From Pseudomonas marvdashtae (GTDB lineage: Bacteria > Pseudomonadota > Gammaproteobacteria > Pseudomonadales > Pseudomonadaceae): DNA of 64,000 nt. The stretch covers positions 4,246,001-4,310,000 of the forward strand of contig NZ_JABWQX020000001.1 of assembly GCF_014268655.2 (NCBI RefSeq), read 5' to 3'. Shown here piece after piece: positions 27,500 to 40,924 of the stretch; positions within the stretch are counted from its first letter, which is position 1; the number at the start of each line of letters is the position of its first letter. Below the pieces are notes generated by a model. It was not told the DNA's origin. It saw only the letters and a program-made list of their open reading frames with translations, and made no database searches. A program made the translations under genes and the position numbers.

Positions 27500-28870
27500 T
27501 CAATCGGACAAGCCATCCTGGCTCGCTTCAAATAACGCCATGGCCTCGACATGCGCCGTTTGAGGAAACATATCGAGAATCCCGGCACGTTTTAACCGGT
27601 AGCCCTGCTTGATCAATTCGACCGTGTCCCGAGCCAAAGTTGCCGGGTTGCACGACACATAAACCAACCGTCTGGCACCGAGGGACGCCAGCTTGCGTAC
27701 CACCTCGAAAGCACCGTCACGGGGTGGGTCCAAGAGTACCGCAGAAAAGCCTTCGCCGATCCATTCGGCATCCGCCAATGGCTGGGATAAATCGGCCTGA
27801 AAAAAGGCAGTGTTATTCAAATTGTTGCTGACGGCGTTAGCGGCCGCGCGGTCCACCATAGTCTGTACACCTTCCACGGCCACCACCTCGCGTACCTTCC
27901 TGGCCAGCGGCAAGGCAAAGTTGCCCAGGCCGCAGAACAGGTCCAGCACGCGCTCATCCGATTGAGGCGCCAGCCATTGCAGGGCCTGGGCGATCATCGC
28001 TTCGTTGACGGCGGCGTTGACCTGGATGAAATCCCCCGGCCGGTACGCCAGTTCCAGATCCCAGCTATCCAGGCGAAACCCCAAGGCTTGGCCGGGCTCG
28101 ACCGGTTGCGGCTCGCCTTCACCGTGAAGCCACAACTGGGCCTCATGAAACCCGCAGAAATCCTTGAGAATCGTCAGGTCGGCCTCAGACAACGGCGCCA
28201 TGTGGCGCAGCAATACCGCGAGGGACGAGCCGGCGAACAACTCCACATGACCCAACGCCTGGGGTTTGCTCAAGCGTCGCAGCATCTCCGGCAAGCGGCT
28301 CATGATCGGTTGCAAGGGCTGTACCAGCACCGGGCATTGATCGATGGCGACGATGTCCTGGCTGCCGACCGCACGGAAACCGACTTCAAGCTTTTTCGCC
28401 TTCTGGTCCCAACGCACGGCCACGCGGGCGCGGCGTCGATAACCGAACTCCGGCCCACTCAAAGGCTCGGCCCATTCGCCTGGCTCAACGCCTGCAACTC
28501 GGGACAGTTGCTCGGCGAGCATGCGCTGTTTCAGGGCAAGCTGTTCGGCATGGGGCAAATGCTGGACGCTGCAGCCACCGCAACGACCGGCATGGATGCA
28601 CGGTGCCGGACGACGCAGTTCGCTGGGCGAAAACACCCGCTCGGTGCGCGCCTCGACCACTTTGCCATGGGCACCGAGCACGCGCGCCTCGACCTCTTCA
28701 CCGGCCAGCGCGCCGATGACGAACCAGGTCCGACCCTCGACAAACGCAATTCCCCGGCCATCATTGGCCAGGCGTTCAATGGTCAAGCGCTGCTTTTTAC
28801 CGGTGGGCACCTGCGGGGCCCGGCTTCCGCCGCTGGGCTGGAAGCGCAAGCCTCTTTCATGCTTGGCCAT
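27500..28870 (-). CDS. rlmD: 23S rRNA (uracil-1939-C5)-methyltransferase
   Basis: A 456-residue RlmD/RumA. An N-terminal TRAM domain ([19 protein letters not shown]) is followed by the iron-sulfur Cys cluster [15 protein letters not shown] with a fourth Cys in IDQCPVLVQ. The SAM fold has [16 protein letters not shown], and the catalytic Cys is in [12 protein letters not shown]. Its start overlaps the cysM stop by one base, placing it in the cysM-relA transcript. Confidence 0.94.
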   Translation of the reverse strand: MAKHERGLRFQPSGGSRAPQVPTGKKQRLTIERLANDGRGIAFVEGRTWFVIGALAGEEVEARVLGAHGKVVEARTERVFSPSELRRPAPCIHAGRCGGCSVQHLPHAEQLALKQRMLAEQLSRVAGVEPGEWAEPLSGPEFGYRRRARVAVRWDQKAKKLEVGFRAVGSQDIVAIDQCPVLVQPLQPIMSRLPEMLRRLSKPQALGHVELFAGSSLAVLLRHMAPLSEADLTILKDFCGFHEAQLWLHGEGEPQPVEPGQALGFRLDSWDLELAYRPGDFIQVNAAVNEAMIAQALQWLAPQSDERVLDLFCGLGNFALPLARKVREVVAVEGVQTMVDRAAANAVSNNLNNTAFFQADLSQPLADAEWIGEGFSAVLLDPPRDGAFEVVRKLASLGARRLVYVSCNPATLARDTVELIKQGYRLKRAGILDMFPQTAHVEAMALFEASQDGLSD

Positions 28871-29772
28871 CAGTTGGGCGCGTCGAAAATGCCGGTCGAC
28901 AGATAACGGTCGCCACGGTCACAGATGATCGCGACGATCACCGCGTTCTCGACTTCTTTCGACAGACGCAGCATCCCCGCCACGGCACCGCCCGACGACA
29001 CGCCGCAGAAAATGCCTTCCTCACGCGCCAGGCGACGGGTCACGTCCTCGGCTTCGCTCTGGGCCATGTCGATGATCCGGTCCACGCGGTCGGCCTGGTA
29101 GATCTTTGGCAGATACTCTTCGGGCCAGCGTCGGATGCCGGGGATGGCCGAGCCTTCCATCGGTTGCAGGCCGATGATCTGCACGTTCGGATTTTGTTCT
29201 TTCAAGTAGCGCGAGGTGCCCATGATGGTGCCGGTGGTGCCCATCGAGCTGACGAAATGAGTGATCGTGCCGTCGGTCTGGCGCCAGATCTCAGGACCGG
29301 TGGTGGTGTAGTGGGCCTCGGGATTGTCACCGTTGGCGAACTGATCGAGCACCTTGCCCCGGCCTTCGGCCTGCATGCGCTCGGCCAGGTCCCGGGCACC
29401 TTCCATGCCCTCCTCCTGGGTGACCAGGATCAGCTCGGCGCCATAGGCAGTCATCGCCGCCTTGCGCTCGGCGCTGGAGTTGTCGGGCATGATCAGGATC
29501 ATCTTGTAGCCCTTGATCGCCGCCGCCATCGCCAGAGCAATACCGGTGTTGCCGGACGTCGCCTCGATCAGCGTATCGCCGGGCCGGATCTGCCCGCGCA
29601 ATTCGCCACGGGTGATCATCGACAACGCCGGCCGGTCCTTGACCGAACCCGCCGGGTTGTTCCCTTCGAGCTTGAGCAAAAGCGTATTAGTGGTCTCGCC
29701 GGGCAAGCGCTGCAAGCGGACCAGCGGAGTGTTGCCGACGCAATCGGCGATGGTTGGGTACTGCAGAGTCAT
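28870..29772 (-). CDS. cysM: Cysteine synthase B
   Basis: A 300-residue PLP-dependent O-acetylserine sulfhydrylase. The PLP lysine is in [16 protein letters not shown], the substrate loop is [12 protein letters not shown], and the phosphate-binding loop is [10 protein letters not shown]. The sequence ends GIFDAPN. I start at ATG 29772 ([18 protein letters not shown]); upstream codons have no family similarity. CysM-type features include RRWPEEYLP. Confidence 0.95.
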   Translation of the reverse strand: MTLQYPTIADCVGNTPLVRLQRLPGETTNTLLLKLEGNNPAGSVKDRPALSMITRGELRGQIRPGDTLIEATSGNTGIALAMAAAIKGYKMILIMPDNSSAERKAAMTAYGAELILVTQEEGMEGARDLAERMQAEGRGKVLDQFANGDNPEAHYTTTGPEIWRQTDGTITHFVSSMGTTGTIMGTSRYLKEQNPNVQIIGLQPMEGSAIPGIRRWPEEYLPKIYQADRVDRIIDMAQSEAEDVTRRLAREEGIFCGVSSGGAVAGMLRLSKEVENAVIVAIICDRGDRYLSTGIFDAPN

Positions 29773-30103
29773 GGCGTATTCGCAATCCGGACTGCGGGGG
29801 CGCCTATCATACCGGCAAACCCGGCGAGGCCATATCACGCAAAGTAAGGGGGTTATGGCTTATGGGAATAAGCGAGGCGAACGTTGCGTGCGCTTTTGGG
29901 TGGAGGTAGCCCTTCCCTACAGAGCCGAGCGCTCGGATCGCGCATGCATACCAGCTGTAAGCACTGTCCGTCATATCCTTCCTGCCTGCTTGTGGGTTCG
30001 TTCCTTTTATATAAATGAGCAAGCATTCATGGCTACCGGGCTTCGCACCGTGTTGTTTAAGGTAGTACCGCTACAACGTACGAGCAGGATGCAGAGCAAA
30101 ACG
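29773..30103. other. Intergenic region between cysM and the HTH regulator gene
   Basis: A 331-base divergent region. It includes a short AT-rich tract at 30004-30014 (TTTTATATAAA), a possible -10 region. I see no tRNA, integrase remnant or direct repeat that would mark an insertion boundary. Confidence 0.4.
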
Positions 30104-30511
30104 ATGGTCAACGCTTGGTGGAAACAAAAAGATTCGCAGCTCAGCGCCCGACAGGCTTCTGGGCAACGCTTGCGCAACCTATTGGAAGAATACGACATCG
30201 CCCCCTCGGCATTCGCCGAGGTGCTGCGTGTTAGCCCTCAATGCCTGACGAACTGGAGCGTACGGGGTGTGCCTCGGTTGTGGATGGCGCAGTTGGCACG
30301 TTTGCTGAGTGTCAGTGAAGTGTGGCTGGCGACGGGGGAAGGCGAGCGGGCACGAGACATACATCGGGAGCTAGAACAGAAGGGATTAGGCCTCGAACAC
30401 ATCCCTGATGAAAGCACCATCCCATTCCGACCTGAGGGACATACGCCTGTTACTGAGGAAGTGGCTGCCGCAAGGTGTCCGCGAAAAAACGCAAACAAAC
30501 GGATGACCTGA
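30104..30511 (+). CDS. XRE/Cro-like helix-turn-helix regulator
   Basis: A 135-residue protein with one HTH domain at about residues 20-75: LRNLLEEYDIAPSAFAEVLRVSPQCLTNW then RGVPRLWMAQLARLLSVSEVWLATGEG, which is the Cro/CI arrangement. The C-terminal 50 residues are polar and low in recognised structure. I start at ATG 30104 with AGGA upstream; ATG 30089 is an alternative. The next gene is an MFS transporter on the same strand, 142 bases downstream, which it may regulate. Confidence 0.7.
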   Translation: MVNAWWKQKDSQLSARQASGQRLRNLLEEYDIAPSAFAEVLRVSPQCLTNWSVRGVPRLWMAQLARLLSVSEVWLATGEGERARDIHRELEQKGLGLEHIPDESTIPFRPEGHTPVTEEVAAARCPRKNANKRMT

Positions 30512-30653
30512 TGCCGCTTTTAACATCGGCGGGGCTGAAGCCAGACGCAAATGGATGTTTGCTTCAAACCATCCTCGTGAGTCCCCTCCTCTGCAAGTGG
30601 ATTTGTTACTGCCCACTTGCATATTTGCTCAACCACCCACTTAGGCGCCGATC

Positions 30654-31862
30654 ATGGCAAATCCCTACCGCGAACTTTTCACTACCCCGGGCGTCATGGG
30701 GTTAGTGATCGCGAGTTCCATTGCCCGGCTACCACAGGCAATGATCGGCATCGGCATCATCACCATGTTGGTGCAGCAGACGGGCCTTTATTGGCTGGCG
30801 GGCGCGGTCGCCGGTACTTTTACCTTGGCGAATGCACTTATCGGTCCGCAAGTATCGAAACTTGTTGATCAGCGGGGGCAACGTCGGGTTCTGCCCTTTG
30901 TGACGGCCTTCAGCATTGGTATGTTGCTCACGCTGATCATTGCCGTCTACCTGAGCGCTCCAGTCACACTGCTGTTTATTCTCGCGGCATTGGCGGGCAC
31001 GATGCCGAGCATGCCCGCCATGATAAGAGCACGCTGGACGCAGCTTTTCCGTGGCAAGCCAGAGTTACACACGGCGTTCTCCTTGGACACGGTTCTAACC
31101 GAACTCGCCTTTATCATCGGCCCACCACTTGCCATTGGTTTGAGCGTCAGCTTTTTCGCGGAAGCCGGGCCGCTTGTAGCCGTTTTGTTGCTGGTTGTCG
31201 GCGTGACGGCTTTTCTTATGCAGCGGCAGACAGAACCGAAGGTGGTCGTGGGCATTAGAAGGAGCGCAAGCTCGACCCTACTTATCCCCGGCGTTCGTAC
31301 TATCGTGCTAGCGCTCTTGGCAATGGGTGTGATTGGCGGATCAATCGACGTGGCGGTTGTGGCCTTCGCCAACGTACAAGGCTGGCCGGCGGCTGCCAGT
31401 TTCATCCTGGCAGCCTATGCGCTCGGTTCAATGATCGCGGGTCTGACGTTCGGCGCTTTAAGGATTTCCTTGCCAATTGAAAAGCAGTTCTTTATCGGGG
31501 TGCTGATAACGGCAGTCACTGCCGTGTTGCCCATTCTTTCACCGAACGTCTACATCCTTTCCGGGATGTTATTTGTTGCAGGTATGTCATTTGCGCCAAC
31601 GATGGTCGTCGTCATGAATCTCGGCTCGATCATTGTTCCACCGTCAAGGATCACCGAAGGACTTACGTGGATGACTACAGGCATCAGCATCGGCGTAGCG
31701 CTCGGTGGCGTATTGGCAGGACTGGTCATCGACGTCTATGGCGCGCAGGCAGGGTTCGGCGTCGCGATTGTCGCGGGCCTGGCCATGGTGGTGATCGTGC
31801 TTTTGGGGCTGCGTACACTTCGTGCCACGTCTGCGGTTTGTACGGAGCTAAACTTCCAGTGA
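30654..31862 (+). CDS. MFS transporter
   Basis: A 402-residue carrier with 12 predicted helices. It opens MANPYRELFTTPGVMGLVIASSIARLP and has the loop 2-3 region GPQVSKLVDQRGQRRVLPF, a relaxed form of the MFS loop motif. It lacks an obvious drug-export signature. Base composition is less GC-rich than the flanking cysM and gacS genes, and with the HTH gene it fills the space between cysM and gacS, so the pair may be acquired. Confidence 0.82.
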   Translation: MANPYRELFTTPGVMGLVIASSIARLPQAMIGIGIITMLVQQTGLYWLAGAVAGTFTLANALIGPQVSKLVDQRGQRRVLPFVTAFSIGMLLTLIIAVYLSAPVTLLFILAALAGTMPSMPAMIRARWTQLFRGKPELHTAFSLDTVLTELAFIIGPPLAIGLSVSFFAEAGPLVAVLLLVVGVTAFLMQRQTEPKVVVGIRRSASSTLLIPGVRTIVLALLAMGVIGGSIDVAVVAFANVQGWPAAASFILAAYALGSMIAGLTFGALRISLPIEKQFFIGVLITAVTAVLPILSPNVYILSGMLFVAGMSFAPTMVVVMNLGSIIVPPSRITEGLTWMTTGISIGVALGGVLAGLVIDVYGAQAGFGVAIVAGLAMVVIVLLGLRTLRATSAVCTELNFQ

Positions 31863-32250
31863 TCAGCACTCTGGGCTTCGTCGGGGCATCGATCTGCTGG
31901 CAACGGGTGCGCCCCCCCCACGAACGACCTTGATCAGGGGCTGATTACTTACATCGGCACATGGTGATCCTGAAGCCAGGGGTAATTGCATCCGCTTAAA
32001 ATACGCGGACACAGTCGCCCTTATCGGCCGGGCGAGGAAGATGTGTTCCCCCGGTCCCCTTTCGATAGTAGTGAATTAATCCTGCGTCGCTGCCTGCCTT
32101 AAGGAGATCTGAAGTACCCACTGATCTTTGTTGTCCTCGGTTGACACGAATTTTACAAAGATCCCCCACCCGCAAATCGCTACACTGCGCAGGTGTTGCG
32201 TGCCGGATGCGCGCAAAGCTCAATCAGACCGCTGGATGCAGGAGACAAGC
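31863..32250 (+). other. Intergenic region upstream of gacS
   Basis: A 388-base gene-free stretch. It holds a TTGACA at 32141-32146 with no well-spaced -10, and TACACT at 32182-32187. An open frame runs from 32128 into gacS but lacks the GacS N-terminus before 32251. I see no terminator or repeat. Confidence 0.4.
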
Positions 32251-35001
<2,751 letters not shown>

Positions 35002-35067
35002 CCCAGCGCAAGGGTCATCGGCGCGATCGCTGCTAGGCTGGGCTCATCCCAATGCCAGGAGGCCGTC

Positions 35068-36057
35068 ATGCGCGCCATTCTTTTCAGCAGCCAGACCTAC
35101 GACCGCGACAGTTTCAGCAAGGCCCCACTACCGGCAGGCCTTGAGTTGCAGTTCCAGCCGGCGCGGCTGAACCTGGACACCGTGGCCCTGGCCGAACGGC
35201 ATGAGGTGGTCTGCGCATTCATCAACGACGACCTGAGCGCCCCGGTGCTGGAACGGTTGGCCGAGGGCGGCACGCGGCTGATCGCCCTGCGCTCGGCGGG
35301 CTACAACCATGTCGACCTGCCCGCGGCCAAACGCCTGGGGTTGAGCATCGTCCGGGTGCCGGCCTATTCGCCCCACGCCGTCGCCGAACACGCCGTGGCG
35401 TTGATCATGGCGCTCAACCGATGCCTGCACCGCGCCTACAACCGCACCCGGGACGGCAATTTCAGCCTCCACGGGCTGACGGGCTTCGACTTGGTGGGCA
35501 AGACCGTCGGCGTGATCGGCACCGGCCAGATCGGCGCGACTTTCGCCCGGATCATGGCCGGCTTCGGCTGCCAATTGCTGGCATACGACCCTTACCCCAA
35601 TCCACAGGTCGAGGCCTTGGGTGCCCGCTATTTGCCCTTGGCCGATTTGTTGGTACAAGCGCAGATCATCAGCCTGCACTGCCCACTCAATGAACAGAGC
35701 CGGCACCTTATCAACGCTGATTCCCTAAGCTCGATGCAGCGCGGCGCCATGCTGATCAACACCGGGCGCGGCGGTCTGGTGGACACGCCGGCACTGATCG
35801 ACGCGTTGAAAAGCGGCCAACTGGGCTACTTGGGCCTCGACGTCTATGAGGAAGAGGCCCAACTGTTTTTCGAAGACCGCTCCGACCTGCCCTTGCAGGA
35901 CGATGTATTGGCGCGGCTGCTGACCTTTCCCAACGTGGTGGTCACGGCGCACCAGGCGTTTTTGACTCGGGAAGCCTTGGCGGCGATCGCCGCTACCACA
36001 CTGGACAATATCGCGGCCTGGGCCGAGGGTGCGCCACGCAATCTCGTGGAAGGCTGA
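35068..36057 (+). CDS. ldhA: D-2-hydroxyacid (D-lactate) dehydrogenase
   Basis: A 329-residue NAD-dependent dehydrogenase of the fermentative D-lactate type. The NAD loop is VGVIGTGQIGATFARIMAGF, with the nearby LRSAGYNHVDL, the substrate Arg in INTGRGGLVDT, a Glu in LDVYEEEAQLFF, and the catalytic His in VTAHQAFLTREAL. The ADRSD-type insertion is that of LdhA. GGAGG precedes the ATG. In P. aeruginosa the homologous gene also follows gacS, from memory of that locus. Confidence 0.9.
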   Translation: MRAILFSSQTYDRDSFSKAPLPAGLELQFQPARLNLDTVALAERHEVVCAFINDDLSAPVLERLAEGGTRLIALRSAGYNHVDLPAAKRLGLSIVRVPAYSPHAVAEHAVALIMALNRCLHRAYNRTRDGNFSLHGLTGFDLVGKTVGVIGTGQIGATFARIMAGFGCQLLAYDPYPNPQVEALGARYLPLADLLVQAQIISLHCPLNEQSRHLINADSLSSMQRGAMLINTGRGGLVDTPALIDALKSGQLGYLGLDVYEEEAQLFFEDRSDLPLQDDVLARLLTFPNVVVTAHQAFLTREALAAIAATTLDNIAAWAEGAPRNLVEG

Positions 36058-36152
36058 ACGCCTGCGCCCTCTCCCGGCAGTGGAAGTTCGTCGCCTGCGG
36101 ACCATGGGCAGCCCTGCCCCGTGCTAGCATGTCGCGCCTATTTGGAGGACCC

Positions 36153-36587
36153 ATGGCCGAACACGATTTCCGCTACACCCTGATGAACCCGCAGCACACC
36201 TTGACCGAGGTCCGCGCGCTGGCGCCGGGCCGTTACCAAGTCACCGGCAACGGCGGTTCGATCCAGGCCAACGACGTTCTGCTCGTGACCCTCAAGGGCA
36301 GCAAGGACTTGTCCATGCGACTGACCGTGGACACCGTTCGGCATCTGCTCAAGCCGATGGGGCAATGGACCGCCATGACCACCGGCCCGGTGTTCGGCGA
36401 GCTGGCGATCCACACCTGGCAGGTCAATTGCGACCGCTGCGCCAAGGCGCTGAGCTTCGAATTCGCCGTCGATGCCAAGCTCGGCACCAAGGCCCAGAAA
36501 CCGGCCGCCACCGCGCGCATCGCCGAGTTGGGTTGGACGACTGTCGGTGAAAAGCACGTATGCCCTCAATGCCAGGAAGCCGCTTGA
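36153..36587 (+). CDS. Conserved hypothetical protein with CxxC pairs
   Basis: A 144-residue soluble protein starting at ATG 36153, six bases after GGAGGA. Notable are WQVNCDRCAKAL (about residue 92) and HVCPQCQEAA at the C-terminus: two CxxC pairs that could bind zinc or iron together. I do not recognise a family. It overlaps the following lipoprotein gene by one base (TGATG), so both are co-translated. Confidence 0.75.
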   Translation: MAEHDFRYTLMNPQHTLTEVRALAPGRYQVTGNGGSIQANDVLLVTLKGSKDLSMRLTVDTVRHLLKPMGQWTAMTTGPVFGELAIHTWQVNCDRCAKALSFEFAVDAKLGTKAQKPAATARIAELGWTTVGEKHVCPQCQEAA

Positions 36588-36991
36588 TGAGACGCCTGGT
36601 CCTGTCCGCGCTGATCGGCGCCGGCCTGATGGGTTGCGCCGCCGAGCCGGTGCAACTGCAACAGAACCGCAGCTACATTCTCGAATGGATCGGTGAACGG
36701 CCGTTGATGGACTACAGCCACCTGACCATCACCCTCGGCGATGACGGTCGCGCCTATGGCAACGCAGGCTGCAACCATTGGTTCGCGCCGTACACGCTGG
36801 AAGGCGACCGGCTGAGTTTCGGCAAGATCGGCAGCACCCGCAAACTCTGCGGTCCGGCGGTGATGGAGCAGGAAACGCGCTTTTTGCAGGCGCTGGAGAA
36901 GGTCGAGCGCTGGGACATCTCGCCGATCGAACAGACGCGCTTCTGGCCAGCCCAGGGCAAGCCGCTGCGTTGGTGGTTAGAGGAAGGCTGA
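36587..36991 (+). CDS. META/HslJ-like lipoprotein
   Basis: A 134-residue lipoprotein. The leader MRRLVLSALIGAGLMGC has a lipobox Cys17. The body resembles the META domain: SHLTITLGDDGRAYGNAGCNHWFAPYTLEGDRLSFGKI and RKLCGPAVMEQETRFLQAL, which match the conserved GCN and MEQE of HslJ-family proteins. Such proteins act in the envelope and are linked to stress or novobiocin resistance in E. coli. ATG overlaps the previous stop. Confidence 0.85.
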   Translation: MRRLVLSALIGAGLMGCAAEPVQLQQNRSYILEWIGERPLMDYSHLTITLGDDGRAYGNAGCNHWFAPYTLEGDRLSFGKIGSTRKLCGPAVMEQETRFLQALEKVERWDISPIEQTRFWPAQGKPLRWWLEEG

Positions 36992-37005
36992 GCACTGTCC
37001 TGCTT

Positions 37006-37114
37006 GATCGTTCCCATGCTCCGCGTGGGAATGCCTCTTGGGACGCTCCGCGTTCCGCTTCTGGGACGCAGAGCGTCCCGGCCTGCATTGCCCACGCGGA
37101 GCGTGGGAACGATC
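37006..37114. repeat. Long inverted repeat pair, GATCGTTCCCAYGC family
   Basis: Left end GATCGTTCCCATGCTCCGCG and right end CGCGGAGCGTGGGAACGATC are inverted copies. Between them lies an inner pair, GGGACGCTCCGCGTTCC and the inverted GGGACGCAGAGCGTCCC. The same composite element appears at 56988-57100. It lies between convergent genes. Confidence 0.78.
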
Positions 37115-37115
37115 A

Positions 37116-37583
37116 TCACTTGAGCGCCTGCAACGCCTCAAGCTTCGCCATCACCCCCGCCGCCGTCTGCTCCCCCAGCAGTTGTTCGCGGACCTTGCCC
37201 TGGGTATCGATGATGTAAGTGACGGGCAGCCCTTCACTGCGCGGGATATCGAAGAACTCAGCCGGGTCCTGGGCCAGGACGGTGAAACGAATGCCCATTT
37301 TTTCGCTGGCGCTCTTGAGTTCCTCGCCCTGCACGTGGTCGAAATTGACCCCGAACACGCCGACGTTTCGCTCCTTGAGCTGGTCGGCCAAGGCATTGAA
37401 CTCGGGAATTTCCGTGCGGCATGGCGCACACCATTCGGCCCAGTAATTGAGCACCACCCAGTGTTTGTCCAGCCGCTGCGACGCAATCGGCTGGCCGTTC
37501 TGGTCCACTCCGTAATCGTTGCCGCAGCCGGCGAGCATCAAAATACCGATGAAAGTCAGTGCCGCCGCCAATCGCCTTGCCAT
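37116..37583 (-). CDS. Thioredoxin-like (TlpA/ResA type) lipoprotein
   Basis: A 155-residue membrane-anchored thiol-disulfide protein. The leader MARRLAAALTFIGILMLAGC has a lipobox Cys20, and the thioredoxin active site is NYWAEWCAPCRTEIPEFN. The cis-Pro region is GLPVTYIIDTQG. It probably reduces disulfides in exported proteins. I start at ATG 37583; the longer frame to 37649 has no leader. Confidence 0.87.
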   Translation of the reverse strand: MARRLAAALTFIGILMLAGCGNDYGVDQNGQPIASQRLDKHWVVLNYWAEWCAPCRTEIPEFNALADQLKERNVGVFGVNFDHVQGEELKSASEKMGIRFTVLAQDPAEFFDIPRSEGLPVTYIIDTQGKVREQLLGEQTAAGVMAKLEALQALK

Positions 37584-37663
37584 GTGTCGATCCTTGTCTG
37601 AGGTGCTAGGGACTTCGCAGCACAGTAGAATAGCCGCCACCTTACGCAAGATGCGACCCGCTC

Positions 37664-39037
<1,374 letters not shown>

Positions 39038-39059
39038 AACACGCCTTCGCAATGCAGGG

Positions 39060-39734
39060 TCAATGGTTGACGGTGTAAGCCAGCATCATGGAGATCTGGC
39101 TCATCGGCCGCCCGCCACTTTCTTCATGCCACTGGTTGAACGCGTTCTGCACCGTCGCCAGGTCCCGCAGACTGGTCGGGATTTTATCGACGATTTCCTG
39201 GGCGTTGAGCGCCGCCACCACGTCATAGCTGGGCACGAAGGTGTCCTTGCCCATCATCCGCAGGAAACGCGGCGCCGACAGACCGCCGAGCTGATGGCCG
39301 TGTTTTTTCAGGTAGGTCCACAGGCCGACAATGTCGGTCACTGGCCAGTCGGCGATCAACGCGCCGAAACTGCCCTTTTCATGGGCCACATCCAATACGA
39401 GCTGCGCATTGCGCGGCACGCTCTTGAGCTTGCCCAAGTGGCGAATGATCCGCGCGTCCTGCATCAGCCGTTCCAGGTGCTCGGCGCTCATCAGCACGAC
39501 TTTTTCCGGGTCGAACTTGAAAAACACCTCTTCGAATGCCGGCCATTTAGCGTCCACCAGGCTGTGCTTGAGCCCGGCGCGAAACACCCGCAGCGCCATG
39601 GTCGAGAGGTAGCGGTCGTCGCTGATCTTGCGCAGTTGCGCCGGGGTCTTGGGAATCGGCAGGTGGGCTTCCAGTTCAGCCGCTGAACCAAAGCGGTTCA
39701 GACAATACTCGTGCAGCCACTTGTAATCGCGCAT
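39060..39734 (-). CDS. DNA-3-methyladenine glycosylase I-like protein
   Basis: A 224-residue protein with similarity to the Tag superfamily of helix-hairpin-helix glycosylases; it opens MRDYKWLHEYCLNRFGSAAE and carries DDRYLSTMALRVFRAGLKHSLVDAKWPAFEEVF, the Tag-like helical core. The paired Cys/His that bind zinc in classic Tag are not obvious, so its activity on 3-methyladenine is uncertain. It lies on the minus strand, upstream of ttcA's terminator. Confidence 0.65.
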   Translation of the reverse strand: MRDYKWLHEYCLNRFGSAAELEAHLPIPKTPAQLRKISDDRYLSTMALRVFRAGLKHSLVDAKWPAFEEVFFKFDPEKVVLMSAEHLERLMQDARIIRHLGKLKSVPRNAQLVLDVAHEKGSFGALIADWPVTDIVGLWTYLKKHGHQLGGLSAPRFLRMMGKDTFVPSYDVVAALNAQEIVDKIPTSLRDLATVQNAFNQWHEESGGRPMSQISMMLAYTVNH

Positions 39735-39755
39735 GCCCTCTCCTGGTTTAAAAAT

Positions 39756-39786
39756 GAAAACGGCGCTCGCGAGCGCCGTGAATAAA
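39756..39786 (-). terminator. Rho-independent terminator after ttcA
   Basis: Perfect stem CGGCGCTC/GAGCGCCG followed on the minus strand by TTTTCATTTTT. It is located just downstream of the ttcA stop. Confidence 0.8.
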
Positions 39787-39800
39787 AGCCGTTGGGACCG

Positions 39801-40625
39801 TCAGAGGTTCACCACATTGACGAACCGCGGCGTGGCGCTTTCGTCGATACGCAGGTTGGTGAAGTCGAACAGGTTGCGGTCCGCCAGTTGCGACGGAATG
39901 ACGTTCTGCAAACCGCGGAAGATGCTCTCGGTACGGCCTGGGGTCTTGCGTTCCCATTCCTGGAGCATCTCCTTGACCACTTGGCGCTGCAGGTTTTCCT
40001 GGGAGCCGCACAGGTTGCAGGGAATGATCGGGAATTGCTTGAAATCCGAATAGGCCTGGATGTCTTTCTCGTTGCAATAAGCCAGCGGGCGAATGACCAC
40101 GTTGCGTCCGTCATCGGCGCGCAGCTTGGGCGGCATGGCCTTTAGCGAGCCGTTGTAGAACATGTTCAGGAAGAAGGTCTCGACGATGTCGTCGCGGTGA
40201 TGCCCCAGGGCCATCTTGGTCGCGCCGATCTGGTCGGCAAAGGTGTAGAGCGTGCCACGGCGCAGGCGCGAACACAGCGAACAAGTGGTCTTGCCCTCGG
40301 GAATCAGCTCCTTGACCACCGAATAGGTGTCTTTCTCGACGATGTGGTATTCAATGCCGAGAGACTCGAGGTAGGCCGGCAGCACATGCTCGGGAAAACC
40401 GGGCTGCTTCTGGTCCATGTTCACGGCAACGATGTCGAACTTGATCGGGGCAACCTTCTGCAAATGCATCAGCACGTCGAGCAAGGTGTAGCTGTCCTTG
40501 CCGCCGGACAGGCAGACCATGACCTTGTCGCCATCCTCGATCATGTTGAAATCGGCGACCGCCTCACCGGCCAGGCGGCGCAGGCGCTTTTGCAGTTTGT
40601 TCTGATTGACCGTAAGAGTGCCCAT
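39801..40625 (-). CDS. ttcA: tRNA 2-thiocytidine synthetase TtcA
   Basis: A 274-residue PP-loop ATPase that thiolates cytidine 32 in tRNA. The PP-loop is [18 protein letters not shown]; the cluster cysteines are in [12 protein letters not shown] and [15 protein letters not shown], and the family motif [17 protein letters not shown] is intact. I start at ATG 40625 ([20 protein letters not shown]); the longer frame to 40736 is not supported by the family. Confidence 0.95.
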   Translation of the reverse strand: MGTLTVNQNKLQKRLRRLAGEAVADFNMIEDGDKVMVCLSGGKDSYTLLDVLMHLQKVAPIKFDIVAVNMDQKQPGFPEHVLPAYLESLGIEYHIVEKDTYSVVKELIPEGKTTCSLCSRLRRGTLYTFADQIGATKMALGHHRDDIVETFFLNMFYNGSLKAMPPKLRADDGRNVVIRPLAYCNEKDIQAYSDFKQFPIIPCNLCGSQENLQRQVVKEMLQEWERKTPGRTESIFRGLQNVIPSQLADRNLFDFTNLRIDESATPRFVNVVNL

Positions 40626-40924
40626 GACGCGAAATCCGTGAGGTGTGACGAAAGGCCGGCATTTTACGCAAAAAAAACCGAATGTGGCACGGCCCTTTGT
40701 GGCGAGGGAATTCGCCACACCTACGATTTCTTCCACAGATCAAGCCGCGATTAACCCGCTTCGTTACAGCGCGATTTGCTCTAAGCCGCCCATCCCCCTC
40801 GCGGCGACTCCTTTCTATACTGCGACATAAGGTCGCACACACTTACAGACCTTCACTTACCCGGCCATTTGGCCCGTAGGCGCTCCGTTGGGGGGCGATG
40901 GCAATAACAAAGGAGTGACTGACT
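40626..40924. other. Divergent intergenic region between ttcA and the Yip1-like gene
   Basis: A 299-base region that contains a palindromic element at 40699-40718 (GTGGCGAGGGAATTCGCCAC). Nothing else recognisable. Confidence 0.45.
40699..40718. repeat. Single palindromic element of the GTGGCGAGGG family
   Basis: Short copy of the repeat found at 15617-15720, 43499-43526, 49959-49988 and 53179-53270. Confidence 0.6.

Noticed and set aside
28870..32250. Prophage or integrative element between cysM and gacS
   Set aside because: There is no integrase, tRNA, terminal repeat or phage structural gene; only a regulator and a transporter, so a genomic insertion is unproven.
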